A stretch of DNA of 64,000 bases from DASUSH01 sp963785155 (GCA_963785155.1 CAWAUB010000014.1:62001-126000); one strand, 5' to 3'; positions 34,969-44,607 are shown, counted from the stretch's first letter. Notes: generated by a model from the letters alone, not told the origin. Numbers and translations: made by a program.

Positions 34969-36345
34969 GTGGCTGATTCTTTCGACGTCATCGTCGTCGG
35001 CTCCGGCCCCGGGGGCTACCACGCGGCGATCCGCGCGGCCCAGCTCGGGCTGAAGACCGCCTGCGTCGAGAAGGACGTCGTGGGTGGCCGTTGCCTCAAT
35101 TACGCCTGCATTCCGGCGAAGACCGTCCTGCACACCGCCGAGATCTACGACGAGGCAGCCAACAACGCCGGAAACCTCGGGATCAAGGTGGAGGGAGTCT
35201 CCATCGACTGGAAGGGCGTCCAGGCGCGCCGCGAGAAGATCCGCAAGACCCTCACTGGCGGGGTCGCAATGCTCTTCGACAAGAACAAGATCACCTACAT
35301 CGAGGGCGCGGGGGTGCTGACCGAGAGCGGCGACGTCAAGGTCGGGCGCAAGACCTACGAGGCGACGAAGGGGGTCATCCTCGCCACGGGTTCAACCAAG
35401 ATGGCGATCCCCGGTGTCGAATTCGGCGATCGTGTGATCGGTACCTGGGGAGCCTGGTCGCTCGACGAGCTGCCGAAGACGATGGCGGTCGTCGGCGCTG
35501 GCGCATCCGGTGCGGAGATCGCCTCCGGCTACGGCCGGCTCGGGACCGAGGTCCTGCTGATCGAGATGCTCGACCAGATCCTTCCCGCCGAGGACGCGGA
35601 CTCCGCGAGGCTGGTTGCCCGCGCCTTCAAGAAGCAGAACATCACCATCGCGACCGGGACCAAGGTCGAGGGCGTGGAGGCGGGCAAGGACTCGGTCAAG
35701 GTCAAGCACGGCGACGAGACCGCCGAGGTCGATTACCTCGTGATCGCCGGCGGACGCGCGCCTGACACCGACGGGCTCGGGCTGGACGCGGCCGGGGTCA
35801 AGACCGACGAGAAGACCGGCAAGGTCGAGATCGACGAGTACCAGAAAACCTCGAACGACAAGGTCTACGCGATCGGCGACCTCGTCCGGGGCGCCGCGCT
35901 CGCCCACAAGGCCCAGGAGGAGGGAATCGTCGCGGCCGAGCGGATCGCCGGCGCCGAAACGCACCCGGTCGACATCGAGCTCGTCCCCGGCGCCACCTTC
36001 TGCCACCCGCAGGTCGCAAGCGTCGGAATGACCGAGGCCGAGGCGAAGGAGTCGGGGCGCGAGATCAAGGTCGGCAAGTTCAATCTCGGCGGGGTCGGCG
36101 CCGCCGCCGTCTACGACGACCGCCAGGGCATCGTCAAGCTCATCGCCGACGCCGAGTACGGCGAGATCATCGGCGCCCACATCGTCGGCAACCGCGCCTG
36201 CGACATGATCGCCGAGCTCGTCGACACGATCGCGCTCGAGGGTGGCTACCAGGAGCTCGGCCGGATCATCCACGCCCACCCGACGATCTCCGAAGCGATC
36301 CTCGACGCCGGCCGCGCGGTCGACGGCTGGGCGATCCACCAATAG
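34969..36345 (+). CDS. lpdA: Dihydrolipoyl dehydrogenase (E3)
   Basis: 458 residues. FAD site VIVVGSGPGGYHAAIRAAQLG; redox-active disulfide GGRCLNYACIPAK; NAD site MAVVGAGASGAEIASGYGRLG; GDLVRGAALAHKAQEEG; and the partner-subunit base in HAHPTISEAILDAG. It reoxidises the lipoyl arm of the E2 subunits in both 2-oxo-acid dehydrogenase sets downstream and, if present elsewhere, of the glycine cleavage system. GTG start at 34969. Confidence 0.95.
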   Translation: MADSFDVIVVGSGPGGYHAAIRAAQLGLKTACVEKDVVGGRCLNYACIPAKTVLHTAEIYDEAANNAGNLGIKVEGVSIDWKGVQARREKIRKTLTGGVAMLFDKNKITYIEGAGVLTESGDVKVGRKTYEATKGVILATGSTKMAIPGVEFGDRVIGTWGAWSLDELPKTMAVVGAGASGAEIASGYGRLGTEVLLIEMLDQILPAEDADSARLVARAFKKQNITIATGTKVEGVEAGKDSVKVKHGDETAEVDYLVIAGGRAPDTDGLGLDAAGVKTDEKTGKVEIDEYQKTSNDKVYAIGDLVRGAALAHKAQEEGIVAAERIAGAETHPVDIELVPGATFCHPQVASVGMTEAEAKESGREIKVGKFNLGGVGAAAVYDDRQGIVKLIADAEYGEIIGAHIVGNRACDMIAELVDTIALEGGYQELGRIIHAHPTISEAILDAGRAVDGWAIHQ

Positions 36346-36353
36346 CCGCTCGC

Positions 36354-36683
36354 GTGACGACCCCCGACAGGGCCAAGACGCTGCGCATGCTCAACCTGAT
36401 CGCGGTGATCGCGATCGCCGACGCGATACTGCTTGCGGTCCTCCTCTGGGCGTCCTTCACGGACCATGAGACCGCCGTCTCCATTCTCGGCCCGATCCAC
36501 GGCGTCGGCTTCCTCGCGCTGGTCTTTCTCTGCATCCGGGGCGCGTCGGAGGACCGCTGGGGCTGGTGGTACCCCGCGATCGTCGTTGTGACCCTCGGGC
36601 CGCCGGGCTCGCTGATCGGCGATGTGATCTGCCGGCGCAGGCTTGACGAGAACGACCCCGAGCCTGAAGGAGGCACCGCATGA
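36354..36683 (+). CDS. DUF3817-like integral membrane protein
   Basis: 109 residues from a GTG eight bases after lpdA. Three hydrophobic spans (about residues 14-34, 45-62, 70-90), with the motif GPIHGVGFLALVFLC characteristic of DUF3817 proteins. It is C-terminally acidic. Function unknown; probably part of the lpdA transcript. The stop overlaps the next gene start (ATGA). Confidence 0.75.
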   Translation: MTTPDRAKTLRMLNLIAVIAIADAILLAVLLWASFTDHETAVSILGPIHGVGFLALVFLCIRGASEDRWGWWYPAIVVVTLGPPGSLIGDVICRRRLDENDPEPEGGTA

Positions 36684-37043
36684 ACATCAGCAAGCTCGAC
36701 TTCGTCGGGATCCCTTCAGCAGGACCCGAAGCGCTCGCGGGAGTTCTACGTCGAGACGCTCGGCCTCCGGCCGGACGAGAACGGCGACACGGAGTTCTGG
36801 CTCGGCGACACTTGCTTCTCGATCTGGGAGCCGGCGAAGATGGGCTTCGGCTTCGCGCCGCAGAAGAACGCCCACCTGGCCCTGCACGTCGACGACGTCT
36901 CCGCGGCGAAGGCCGAGCTCGAGGAGAAGGGCGTCGAGTTCACGGGCGACATCTTCGACACCGGCGTCTGCCACATGGCCCTCTTCACCGACCCCGACGG
37001 CAACGACCTGATGCTGCACAGCCGCTACGCGCCGTACGAGTAG
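36680..37043 (+). CDS. VOC-family protein (frameshifted)
   Basis: MNISKLDFVGIPS in one frame continues as FYVETLGLRPDENGDTEFWL ... LHVDDVSAAKAELEEKGVEF and MALFTDPDGNDLMLH in the next, a complete vicinal-oxygen-chelate domain of about 120 residues. The one-base shift lies near 36713-36722. Likely a metal-dependent lyase, dioxygenase or bleomycin-resistance-like protein; no substrate evident. The ATG overlaps the previous stop. Confidence 0.75.
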
Positions 37044-37046
37044 TCG

Positions 37047-37652
37047 ATGGCGGGTCCCGGCGAGCTGGTCGATCACCCGGTCTTCTATTACGACCTCGGC
37101 TCTCCCTACGCCTACCTCGCCGCCGAGCGGGTGAACGGGCTCTTCGTCGAGGCGATCGGATTGCCGCCGGTCTGGCAGCCGATCCTGCTCGGCGGGCTGT
37201 TCGCGCGGTTCGACCGCGACTCGTGGGCGAACGGGCCTGACCGGGAGGAGGGGTTGGCGGAGGTGGAGCGGCGTGCCTCCGCCTACGGCCTGCCGCCGAT
37301 CCGCTGGCCGGAGCCCTTCCCCGGCAACACGCTCTACGCGATGAGGGTCGCGACCTTCGCCAAGGAGATCGGCAAGGCGGTCTCCTTCGCCACCGCCGCC
37401 CTCCGCCAGGCGTTCGCCGGCGGCCGGGACCTGACCGACCCCGAGAGCGTGATGCTCGCCGCCGCCGCATGCGAGCTCCACCCGCGTGCGGTCGAGCAGG
37501 CGGCGGGCCGCGATTCGGTCAAGGCGAAGCTGCGCGAGGCGACCGACGAGGCCGCCGACCTCGGCGTCTTCGGAGTCCCGTCGATCCTGGTCCGCGGCGA
37601 GGTCTTCTGGGGCGATGACCGGATCGAGGAGGCGGTCGAGGCCGCCGGATAG
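37047..37652 (+). CDS. DsbA-family / HCCA-isomerase-like thioredoxin-fold protein
   Basis: 201 residues. FYYDLGSPYAYLAAERV matches the start of 2-hydroxychromene-2-carboxylate isomerase-like DsbA proteins, where Ser (SPYAY) replaces the CxxC. The helical insert and C-terminal FGVPSILVRGEVFWGDDRIEE are typical. The catalytic Ser type suggests a glutathione- or mycothiol-using isomerase or oxidoreductase rather than a disulfide oxidase. Three bases after the VOC stop, so the two are co-translated. Confidence 0.8.
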   Translation: MAGPGELVDHPVFYYDLGSPYAYLAAERVNGLFVEAIGLPPVWQPILLGGLFARFDRDSWANGPDREEGLAEVERRASAYGLPPIRWPEPFPGNTLYAMRVATFAKEIGKAVSFATAALRQAFAGGRDLTDPESVMLAAAACELHPRAVEQAAGRDSVKAKLREATDEAADLGVFGVPSILVRGEVFWGDDRIEEAVEAAG

Positions 37653-37684
37653 GGAAACCGCTCCTCGGGTATCGTCAGCGAGAG

Positions 37685-38977
37685 TTGGCGAAGGAGCAGA
37701 CCAAAGAGGCCGCGGCAGCCGCAAACGGCGGCTCTGGCGAGCCGATTCCGCTTCCCGACGCCGACACCGCTCGGGAGCTGCTCGAGCAGATGGCGACGAT
37801 CCGCCGCTTCGAGGAGGAGGCCGGGCGGCAGTACCAGAAGGCCAAGGCCGGCGGCTTCCTGCACCTCGCCGTCGGCGAGGAGGCGACGATCGTCGGGACG
37901 ACGTCGGTGATGCGGCCCGGCGACTACCTGATCGGGACCTACCGGACCCACGGGCACGCGATCGCGCGCGGCACCGAGCCGAAGCACGTGATGGCGGAGA
38001 TCTTCGGCCGCGTCGACGGCACGAGCGGCGGTCGCGGCGGCTCGATGCACGTCTTCGACGCCGAGCGGCGGTTCATGGGCGGCTACGGGATCGTCGGCGG
38101 CAACCTGCCGCTGGCGACCGGCCTCGGGCTCGCCTCCGAATACCTCGGGACCGACGACATCACCGTCTGCATGTTCGGCGACGGTGCGTCGAACACCGGC
38201 AACTTCGGCGAGACGATGAACCTCGCGGCGCTGTGGAAGCTGCCGATCGTCTTCCTCGTTGAGAACAACCTCTACGGGATGGGAACGTCGATCGAGCGCC
38301 ACTCGGCGGTCACCGACCTATCGCGGAAGGCCGAGGGTCTGGGCGTTCCGGGTGTGCGCGTCGACGGTATGGATGTGCTGGCGATGCGCGAGCGGGTGGC
38401 CGAGCACATCGCGATCGCGCGTGACGAGCGCCGGCCGACCCTGATCGAGGCCTTCACCTACCGCTACCGCGGCCACTCGGCGGCCGACCCCGAGGTCTAC
38501 CGAGACAAGGAGGAGGTCGAGGAGTGGCGGGAGAAGGACCCGATCAAGACCTTCCGCGACCGCCTGCTCGCCGAGGACGTGATCTCCGAGGACGACGTCG
38601 AGCAGATGCGGGAGCGGATCGAGAAGCGGATCTTGGAGGCGGTCGAGTTCGCCGACGCCTCGCCCGAGCCGCCGCTCGAGTCCCTCTACGACAACCTCTA
38701 CGTCGTCTCCGACAACGTCCCCGGCTGGTACGCGGTGGACGAGCGCACGCCGGAACCGCACCCGGGCGAGCTCGAAACCGAGCTCGGTCGGCAGGGCGCG
38801 ATCCGCGAGCTCGCCGAGGCCGGCGCGGCCTACGGCGGACCGGCCGGCCCGCAGCAGACCCGCGAGGACGTTGAGGCCGCGGAAGCTCTGCAGACCGACG
38901 AGGACCCTTCGGCACCCGGACGCGAAGCGGAGGATGCCGAAGGCAGTGATGACGAGCCCACGGAAGGGCCCTGGTAG
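37685..38977 (+). CDS. pdhA: 2-oxo-acid dehydrogenase E1 alpha (pyruvate dehydrogenase-like)
   Basis: TTG start, 430 residues. Thiamine-diphosphate fold with GTYRTHGHAIARG and the Mg-binding motif FGDGASNTGNFGETMNLAALWKLPIVFLVENNLYGMGTS (key GDG...NN). RYRGHSAADP and YRDKEEVEEW are typical of E1 alpha of pyruvate dehydrogenase complexes in Gram-positives. The final ~70 residues are a low-complexity acidic extension that includes the hairpin-element peptide SAPGREAEDAEG. It pairs with E1 beta one codon downstream (stop TAG then ATG). Confidence 0.88.
   Translation: MAKEQTKEAAAAANGGSGEPIPLPDADTARELLEQMATIRRFEEEAGRQYQKAKAGGFLHLAVGEEATIVGTTSVMRPGDYLIGTYRTHGHAIARGTEPKHVMAEIFGRVDGTSGGRGGSMHVFDAERRFMGGYGIVGGNLPLATGLGLASEYLGTDDITVCMFGDGASNTGNFGETMNLAALWKLPIVFLVENNLYGMGTSIERHSAVTDLSRKAEGLGVPGVRVDGMDVLAMRERVAEHIAIARDERRPTLIEAFTYRYRGHSAADPEVYRDKEEVEEWREKDPIKTFRDRLLAEDVISEDDVEQMRERIEKRILEAVEFADASPEPPLESLYDNLYVVSDNVPGWYAVDERTPEPHPGELETELGRQGAIRELAEAGAAYGGPAGPQQTREDVEAAEALQTDEDPSAPGREAEDAEGSDDEPTEGPW
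38906..38951 (+). repeat. Hairpin element copy 4, inside the pdhA 3' end
   Basis: Perfect 9-bp arms CCTTCGGCA (38906-38914) and TGCCGAAGG (38935-38943) around a 20-nt core CCCGGACGCGAAGCGGAGGA. The tail CAGTGATG departs from the ARTYGTCT consensus. The encoded peptide is PSAPGREAEDAEGS in the acidic C-terminal tail, 26 bases before the stop. Confidence 0.85.
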
Positions 38978-39967
38978 ATGGCCACGGTGCGGATGCGAGA
39001 GGCGCTGCGCGACGCGATGGCGGAGGAGATGCGCAACGACGAGTCGGTCTTCGTCATGGGCGAAGACGTCGGGGTCTTCCAGGGCGCGTTCAAGGTGACC
39101 GAGGGGCTGCTCGACGAGTTCGGCGAGAAGCGGGTGCGCGACACGCCGATCTCCGAGAACACGATCGTCGGCGCCGGCGTCGGCGCGGCGATGGCCGGTC
39201 TACGGCCGATCGTCGAAATCATGACCGTCAACTTCTCCCTGCTCGCGATGGACCAGGTGGTCAATCACGCGGCGGCGATCCCCTACATGTTCAACGGGCA
39301 GGTGCGCGTGCCGCTCGTGATCCGGATGCCGGGCGGCGGCGGCCACCAGCTGGGCCCGACCCACTCGCACAGCCTCGAGGCGATGTACCTCCAGATCCCG
39401 GGCCTGCTCGTCGCCTGCCCCTCGACGCCGGCCGACGGCAAGGGGCTCCTGAAGGCCGCGATCCGCGACGACAACCCGGTCATCTTCATGGAGCACGAGT
39501 CGCTCTACGGCGCGCGGGGCGAGGTCCCCGACGACGACGACCACGTCCTCCGCTTCGGCGAGGCGGCGATCCGCCGCGAGGGCGGCGACGTCACGGTCGT
39601 CGGGATCCTGAAGATGGTCGGCGAGGCGATGAAGGCGGCGCAGACGCTCGAGTCCGAGCACGGCGTCTCGGTCGAGGTCATCGACCCCCGCACGCTGCGC
39701 CCGCTCGACCTCGACACGATCCTCGAATCGGTCCGCAAGACCAATCGATGCGTGATCGTCGAGGAGGGCTGGCCACACGGCGGCGTCGGCGCGAACCTCG
39801 CTGCCCTGGTCCAGGAGCAGGCCTTCGACCACCTCGACGCGCCGATCCAGCGGGTCACCGGCGCCGACGTGCCGATGCCGTACGCGAAGCGGCTCGAGCA
39901 GTCGGCGATCCCGCATCCCGAGCACGTGGTGAAGGCCGTTATGGCGACGATGGAGGGATCGCTCTAA
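38978..39967 (+). CDS. pdhB: 2-oxo-acid dehydrogenase E1 beta (pyruvate dehydrogenase-like)
   Basis: 329 residues. VFVMGEDVGVFQGAFKVTEGLLDEFG, RVRDTPISENTIVGAGVGAAMAGLRP and LGPTHSHSLEAMYLQIPGL (active-site His region) define E1 beta. The C-terminal transketolase domain has EGWPHGGVGANLAALVQEQAF. With pdhA it forms the decarboxylating heterotetramer and passes the acyl group to lipoyl-E2. The stop overlaps the E2 ATG (TAATG). Confidence 0.92.
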   Translation: MATVRMREALRDAMAEEMRNDESVFVMGEDVGVFQGAFKVTEGLLDEFGEKRVRDTPISENTIVGAGVGAAMAGLRPIVEIMTVNFSLLAMDQVVNHAAAIPYMFNGQVRVPLVIRMPGGGGHQLGPTHSHSLEAMYLQIPGLLVACPSTPADGKGLLKAAIRDDNPVIFMEHESLYGARGEVPDDDDHVLRFGEAAIRREGGDVTVVGILKMVGEAMKAAQTLESEHGVSVEVIDPRTLRPLDLDTILESVRKTNRCVIVEEGWPHGGVGANLAALVQEQAFDHLDAPIQRVTGADVPMPYAKRLEQSAIPHPEHVVKAVMATMEGSL

Positions 39968-41270
39968 TGGCCTCCGACATCGTCATGCCGCGGCTCTCCG
40001 ACTCGATGGAGGAGGGGACGATCCTCAAGTGGCTGAAGTCGGTCGGGGAGGAGGTTGGGCTTGGCGAGGAGCTGGTGGAGATCGAGACGGATAAGGCCAA
40101 CATGGTCTTTGAGTCGGATTCCGCGGGGACGTTGGTGGAGATCGTTGCCTCTGAAGGGGACACGCTTCCCATCGGTGAGGTGATCGCTCGGGTGGGCGAG
40201 GCCGACGAACAACAGAAGGACAATGGCTCCGGGCCAGCGGGTCCTGTCGAGGCAGTCTCCGCCCCCGCCTCGCCACCCGCCGGAGCCGAGTCCACTGCGG
40301 CGGCACCCCGCGGTCGCCCAGGAGGCAGCGACTCCTTCCCCACGTGCCCCGTCGGACGGGCGCGTGAAGGCTTCGCCCATCGCTCGGAGGATTGCGCAAG
40401 GAGAAGGGTGTGGAGCTTTCGGCGCATCAGTGGGTCGGGGCCGGGTGGGCGGATCGTTAAGGCGGATGTGGAGAAGGCGGCGGCTACGGGGACTGCTCCC
40501 GCGCCGAGGCGCCTGCGGCTGCGCCGGCTCCGGCCGCTCCCACCTCTGGTGCGAGGGAGCGGCCGGAGACCGCCAAGGGCGAGGTCGAGGTTGTCGAGCT
40601 GTCGAAGCTGCAGTCGACGGTGTCGCGGCGCATGGCGGAGTCGAAGGCGACGGCGCCGCACTTCTATCTGCAGGCCGAGGTGGACATGACCAAGGCGGTC
40701 GACGCGCGATCCCGTCTGAAGGCGATGGCCGCCGAGGGTGAGCGGGTGCCGACCTTCAACGACATGGTCGTCAAGGCGTGCGCGCTTGCCCTACGCGAGT
40801 TCCCGCGAGCGAACGGCGCCTACCGGGACGGGCGGATCGAGCTCTACTCGCGGGTGAACGTGGGCGTCGCGGTGGCCGCCCGGGACGCGCTCGTCGTGCC
40901 GACCGTCTTCGACGCCGATCGCAAGGGCCTCCGGCAGATCGGGGAGGAGACCCGCTCGCTCGCCAGCCGCGTCCGCGACGGCACGATCACCCCGCCCGAG
41001 CTCTCCGGCGGCACGTTCACCGTCTCCAACCTCGGGATGTTCGGGATCACCAACTTCCACGCCGTGATCAACCCGCCGCAGGCCGGGATCCTCGCCGTCG
41101 GCGCCCTCGAACGGGTGCCGGTCTTCGACGAGAAGGGCGAGGTCGTCCCGAAGGACAAGATGGGCGTCACCCTCGCCTGCGACCACCGCATCCTCTACGG
41201 AGCCGATGGCGCCGAGTTCCTCCGCCGGGTCGGCGACCTGCTCTCCGAGCCGCTCTCACTGGCGCTGTAG
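39967..41270 (+). CDS. pdhC: Dihydrolipoamide acyltransferase E2 (several frameshifts)
   Basis: Lipoyl domain: IVMPRLSDSMEEGTILKWL with the lipoylated Lys in VEIETDKANMVFES (about residue 43). Peripheral-subunit-binding domain: KASPIARRIA and GSGPGGRIVKADVEKAAA, split between frames near 40390-40440. Catalytic domain from about 40600: FNDMVVKACALALREFP, GGTFTVSNLGMFGITNFHAVINPPQ and the active-site His/Asp in CDHRILYGADGAEFL. At least three one-base shifts between 40300 and 40620 break an otherwise complete gene of ~430 codons. Together with pdhAB and lpdA this makes a full complex. Confidence 0.85.
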
Positions 41271-42433
41271 GCGTCGTTCGGCAGCGACCTGCCGATCAGC
41301 ACGGCCCGGGTGACGGCCTTGGTCCCGAAGCGCTCGCGGACCTCGTCCAGGGCGGCGTCGAGCGCGGCTCCCCGGTCACACTCGAAGGGCAGCTCGAGCT
41401 GCACCCCGGTGCCGGGCCGCTCGAGGTTCGTGATCGTGATCCCGACGAGGGTCAGGCCACGCTGCTCGAAGCTCGGGCGCGCCGCCGCGAGCAGCCCACG
41501 CGCGGCAGCGCAGGATCGCGGCGGTGGACGAGGTCGGCTTCGGCAGCGTGCGCGAGCGCGTCGCCCGCGTGTAGTCGGCGAAGCGGAGGCGGAGGATCAC
41601 GGTCCGGCCGGTCCGGGCGGCGGAGCGCATGCGCCGGGTGACGCGGTCGACCAACGCGACCAGCGTCGCGTCGAGTCGCTCGAGCGAGGCAGTCGGCCGT
41701 CCCAGCGCCGACTGCGACCCGATCGAGCGCCGCCCGCGGCCGGCCCGCACACGTCGGGGATCGCGGTTGTTCGCCAGCGCGATCAGGTGCCGGCCACGAG
41801 CGGGACCGAGGATCTCCGCCAGGGCGGCCTCCCCGTACTCGGCGGCTGTCCCGAGCGTCGCGATCCCGTGCCGTTCCAGGAGCGCCGCGGACTTCGGCCC
41901 GACGCCCCAGATCTTGCCGATCGGGAGGCGCGCGGAGGAACGCGAGTTCCTCGCCGGCGCGGCACCTCCAGCAGCCCGTCTGGCTTCGCCGAGCGGCTGG
42001 CCATCTTCGCCGCGATCTTCGTCGTCGCGATCCCGACCGAGATCACGAGCCCCACCTGCTCCCGCACTCGGCGGCGAAGCCGGGCCGCGATCTCGCGCGG
42101 GGTCCCCGAGATCCGCTCGAGGCCGCTGACGTCCAGAAAGGCCTCCTCCATCGAGATCCCCTCGACGCTCGGCGCCGTGTCGCGGAAGATCTCGAAGACC
42201 TCGCGGCTCGCCTGCGTGTAGGCGTCGAACCTGGGTCTGACGACGTTCAGGTGGGGGCAGAGGCGGCGCGCCTGCCTCCCGCCCATCGCGCCGCGGATCC
42301 CGAACGCCCGGGCCTCGTAGCTCGCCGCCATCACCACGCCGCCGCCGACCACGGTCGGCCTCCCGCGAAGTCGCGGATCGTCCCGCTGCTCGACCGCGGC
42401 GAAGAAGGCGTCGACGTCGGCGTGGAGGATCAT
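41195..42433 (-). CDS. dinB: DNA polymerase IV (DinB), several frameshifts
   Basis: MILHADVDAFFAAVEQRDDP begins at ATG 42433, giving the catalytic Asp of the Y-family palm. SMEEAFLDVSGLERI supplies the second acidic pair; then AKPDGLLEVP, PIGKIWGVGPKSAALLERHGI (helix-hairpin-helix) and the little-finger part ERPGTGVQLELPFECDRG. Shifts are inferred near 41955, 41925 and 41500. The C-terminus runs 76 bp into the end of the converging E2 gene. A LexA box sits 8 bp upstream, so SOS induction is expected. Error-prone translesion synthesis. Confidence 0.85.
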
Positions 42434-42441
42434 CCCGGTGA

Positions 42442-42455
42442 CGAACGTATGTTCG
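42442..42455. promoter_or_regulatory. LexA (SOS) box controlling dinB
   Basis: CGAACGTATGTTCG (minus-strand reading CGAACATACGTTCG) is a perfect match to the CGAAC-N4-GTTCG LexA site. It ends 8 bp before the dinB ATG, so binding would block initiation or a leaderless transcript. It also lies 40 bp before the divergent D,D-carboxypeptidase gene and could affect it. Confidence 0.85.
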
Positions 42456-42495
42456 CACTCCACCAGCTCCGACGCAACTGAGATATTTCCTCGCG

Positions 42496-43449
42496 ATGGG
42501 ACGGCGGGCAATGCTCCTGGCTCTGGCGGTGGTCGCCATCGCGATCGCGATCGTCGGAGTACAGATGCTCGGGTCGGACGCGCAGGTCCGCTCCAGCGGA
42601 GGCGGCCTTGACGACAGCGCACTCGCCGCGCAGTTCCCCCCTTCGAGCACCGAGGCGAAGCCCGCTTCCCGCTACGTCCTCGACCCGCCGGAGGCTCCGC
42701 TTCCGGTCGAGGTCGAGTTCGAGAAGCCGCCCGCCGCGGGGATCCTCTTCGACGTCGACACGGGCGAGGTTCTCTGGGCGCACAACGCCGACGATCAGCT
42801 GCCGATCGCGAGCCTGACGAAGATGCTCACCGGTCTCCTGATCGCGCAGCGGCACGGTCCGGGCGAGGACGTCGCCGTGACGCCGGAGGCACTCGCCTAC
42901 GAGGGTTCTGGGATGGGGGTGCTGCCCAAGGGCAAGGAGGTCGAGCTCGAGAGCTTGCTCAAGGGTCTGCTTCTCGTCTCCGGCAACGACGCCGCAATTG
43001 CGCTGGCCCAGCACGACTCCGGCAGCGTGGACGGGTTCGTACGACTGATGAACGAGAGCCGCGACCGCCTGGGCCTGACCTGCTCCCACTTCACCAGCCC
43101 GCATGGCCTCCAGGACGAGGGCAACCACTCGTGCGCCTGGGACCTCGCCACGCTGGCTCGGGCCGATCTCGCGAACGACCGCGTCGCCGGGATCATCCGC
43201 ACCGACAGCGCCCACTTCCCCTTCCCGATCAAGGGCGGCGCGCTCGACCTCTACAACATCAACCCGTTCATCCGGGACGGGACGCCCGGGATCACCGGGG
43301 TGAAGACCGGCTACACGGACGCCGCCGGGCGCTGCTACGTGACCACCCAGCAGGTGGGCGACCGCCACCTCGGTGTCGTCCTACTCGACTCCCCGAAGCC
43401 GCTGGAACAGGTGCCCGCGCTGCTACGCGCAGGGGGAAACCGCGGCTGA
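42496..43449 (+). CDS. D-alanyl-D-alanine carboxypeptidase (serine-type, S11)
   Basis: 317 residues. The N-terminal span (residues 5-25, LLALAVVAIAIAIVGVQML) is a signal or anchor. The three penicilloyl-serine motifs are clear: SLTK (PIASLTKMLTG), SGN (LLLVSGNDAAIALA) and KTG (TGVKTGYTDAAG). It trims the terminal D-Ala of peptidoglycan stem peptides outside the membrane. It lacks the C-terminal beta domain of longer PBP5-type proteins. Divergent from dinB. Confidence 0.92.
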   Translation: MGRRAMLLALAVVAIAIAIVGVQMLGSDAQVRSSGGGLDDSALAAQFPPSSTEAKPASRYVLDPPEAPLPVEVEFEKPPAAGILFDVDTGEVLWAHNADDQLPIASLTKMLTGLLIAQRHGPGEDVAVTPEALAYEGSGMGVLPKGKEVELESLLKGLLLVSGNDAAIALAQHDSGSVDGFVRLMNESRDRLGLTCSHFTSPHGLQDEGNHSCAWDLATLARADLANDRVAGIIRTDSAHFPFPIKGGALDLYNINPFIRDGTPGITGVKTGYTDAAGRCYVTTQQVGDRHLGVVLLDSPKPLEQVPALLRAGGNRG

Positions 43450-43459
43450 TCGGACAGCC

Positions 43460-43933
43460 ATGAGCCGCGTCATCGACGTCCCGATCCAGGATCTCCCGCA
43501 CATCGACGAGCACGGGATCGGGATCTGGGCGACCGATCGCGAGGTCTGGGGCGCGCTTCTGGCCGTGCTGCCGAAGGTGATGGACAACCGGCTCGGCCGC
43601 CGGTACGGGCCGCTGGTGGGCGTCGAGCACCCTGAGTCGAAGGGCAAGTTCGGCACGATCGGCTCCACCCTTCCCGGCTTCGTCGTCTCTCGTTCCGTGC
43701 CACCCGCCGTCCTGGCATTGCTCGGTGAGCACCGCTACTCGCGCTACGCGCTCATCATGCGGATCGAGAAGACCGCGACCGGGGTGACGCTTCGCGCGGA
43801 GACGCGGGCGGATTTCCCCGGCCGGAAGGGGCGCGCCTACAAGGCGCTGGTGATCGACACACGGGGCCATGTGGTGATGGTCCGGCGGATCCTGAAGACC
43901 GTGAAGAAACGCGCCGAGCGGGCCTCGAGCTGA
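43460..43933 (+). CDS. Hypothetical protein, SRPBCC/DUF2867-like
   Basis: 157 residues from ATG 43460, ten bases after the carboxypeptidase stop. DREVWGALLAVLPKVM, then alternating short strands (ALIMRIEKTATGVTLRAETRAD) and a basic C-terminal helix (VRRILKTVKKRAERA), suggest a lipid- or ligand-binding helix-grip fold. No catalytic residues are recognised. Fold assignment is tentative. Confidence 0.55.
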   Translation: MSRVIDVPIQDLPHIDEHGIGIWATDREVWGALLAVLPKVMDNRLGRRYGPLVGVEHPESKGKFGTIGSTLPGFVVSRSVPPAVLALLGEHRYSRYALIMRIEKTATGVTLRAETRADFPGRKGRAYKALVIDTRGHVVMVRRILKTVKKRAERASS

Positions 43934-43938
43934 GCGGC

Positions 43939-44607
43939 TCAGACGAGCCCCGCGTACCAGAGGCCGAACAGGACTCCGAACGTACCGAGGACCGGGATCA
44001 GGACCGTTCGATAGACAGGCTCGACGATCCTGCGACTGAGGACCCAGCCGAAGGCGGCTGTGATGCCGGCCATCGAAACAATCGACATCGGCGCAAAGAC
44101 GGCCAGCGCCGCGGCCGCTTCGAGCTCGGTCGGCAGCGCCGCGATCAGCAGGAGGACGACGGCGCCAGTGCCGGCGAGACCGTGGAGGAGGCCGATCCCC
44201 ATCGCCTGCTGGGGCGTGCGGAGCTGGTCATGGCGATGTTCGGCAGGCTCGCTGATGCGAACGTGCGCATGCCGTACTCCGTCGTGGCGGTGGCGACCGA
44301 TCCGGTAGTCGCCGCTAATCCACTTCCAGATCACGCGAACGGCGAGCACGACGATGACAACGCCGATCGACCTCTCGGCGCCGGCCTCGAGCCAGGGCGG
44401 GAGCTCGGACTTGAACGCGATCAGCGGCAACCCGATTGCGAGCAGCGCCGCGGCGTGGCCGACTCCCCACCAGGCACCGAGCCGCATCGCGGCCTTCGTG
44501 TCCCCCTGATCGCTTGCGACAAGCGAGGTCACGGCGACGAGGTGGTCTGGGTCGGAGGCGTGGCGCAGCCCGAGGAGGATGGCAAGGCCGAGGATCTCGA
44601 AGTCCAT
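43939..44607 (-). CDS. Nickel/cobalt transporter (NiCoT/NicO-like)
   Basis: 222 residues with about six membrane spans. The first helix carries RHASDPDHLVAVTSL, the H-x4-D-H signature of nickel/cobalt permeases. A His-rich cytoplasmic loop (RIGRHRHDGVRHAHVRISEPAEHRHDQ, residues about 103-130) fits metal binding. A second signature-like GLLHGLAGTGAVVLLL follows. It imports Ni or Co for hydrogenase, urease or B12. An inverted repeat 45 bp upstream may be a metalloregulator site. Confidence 0.85.
   Translation of the reverse strand: MDFEILGLAILLGLRHASDPDHLVAVTSLVASDQGDTKAAMRLGAWWGVGHAAALLAIGLPLIAFKSELPPWLEAGAERSIGVVIVVLAVRVIWKWISGDYRIGRHRHDGVRHAHVRISEPAEHRHDQLRTPQQAMGIGLLHGLAGTGAVVLLLIAALPTELEAAAALAVFAPMSIVSMAGITAAFGWVLSRRIVEPVYRTVLIPVLGTFGVLFGLWYAGLV

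Noticed and set aside
41575..41600. Possible further hairpin element (GCGAAGCGGAGG) in dinB
   Set aside because: The sequence encodes the conserved LRLRFADYTR of DinB, lacks complementary arms and has no tail.
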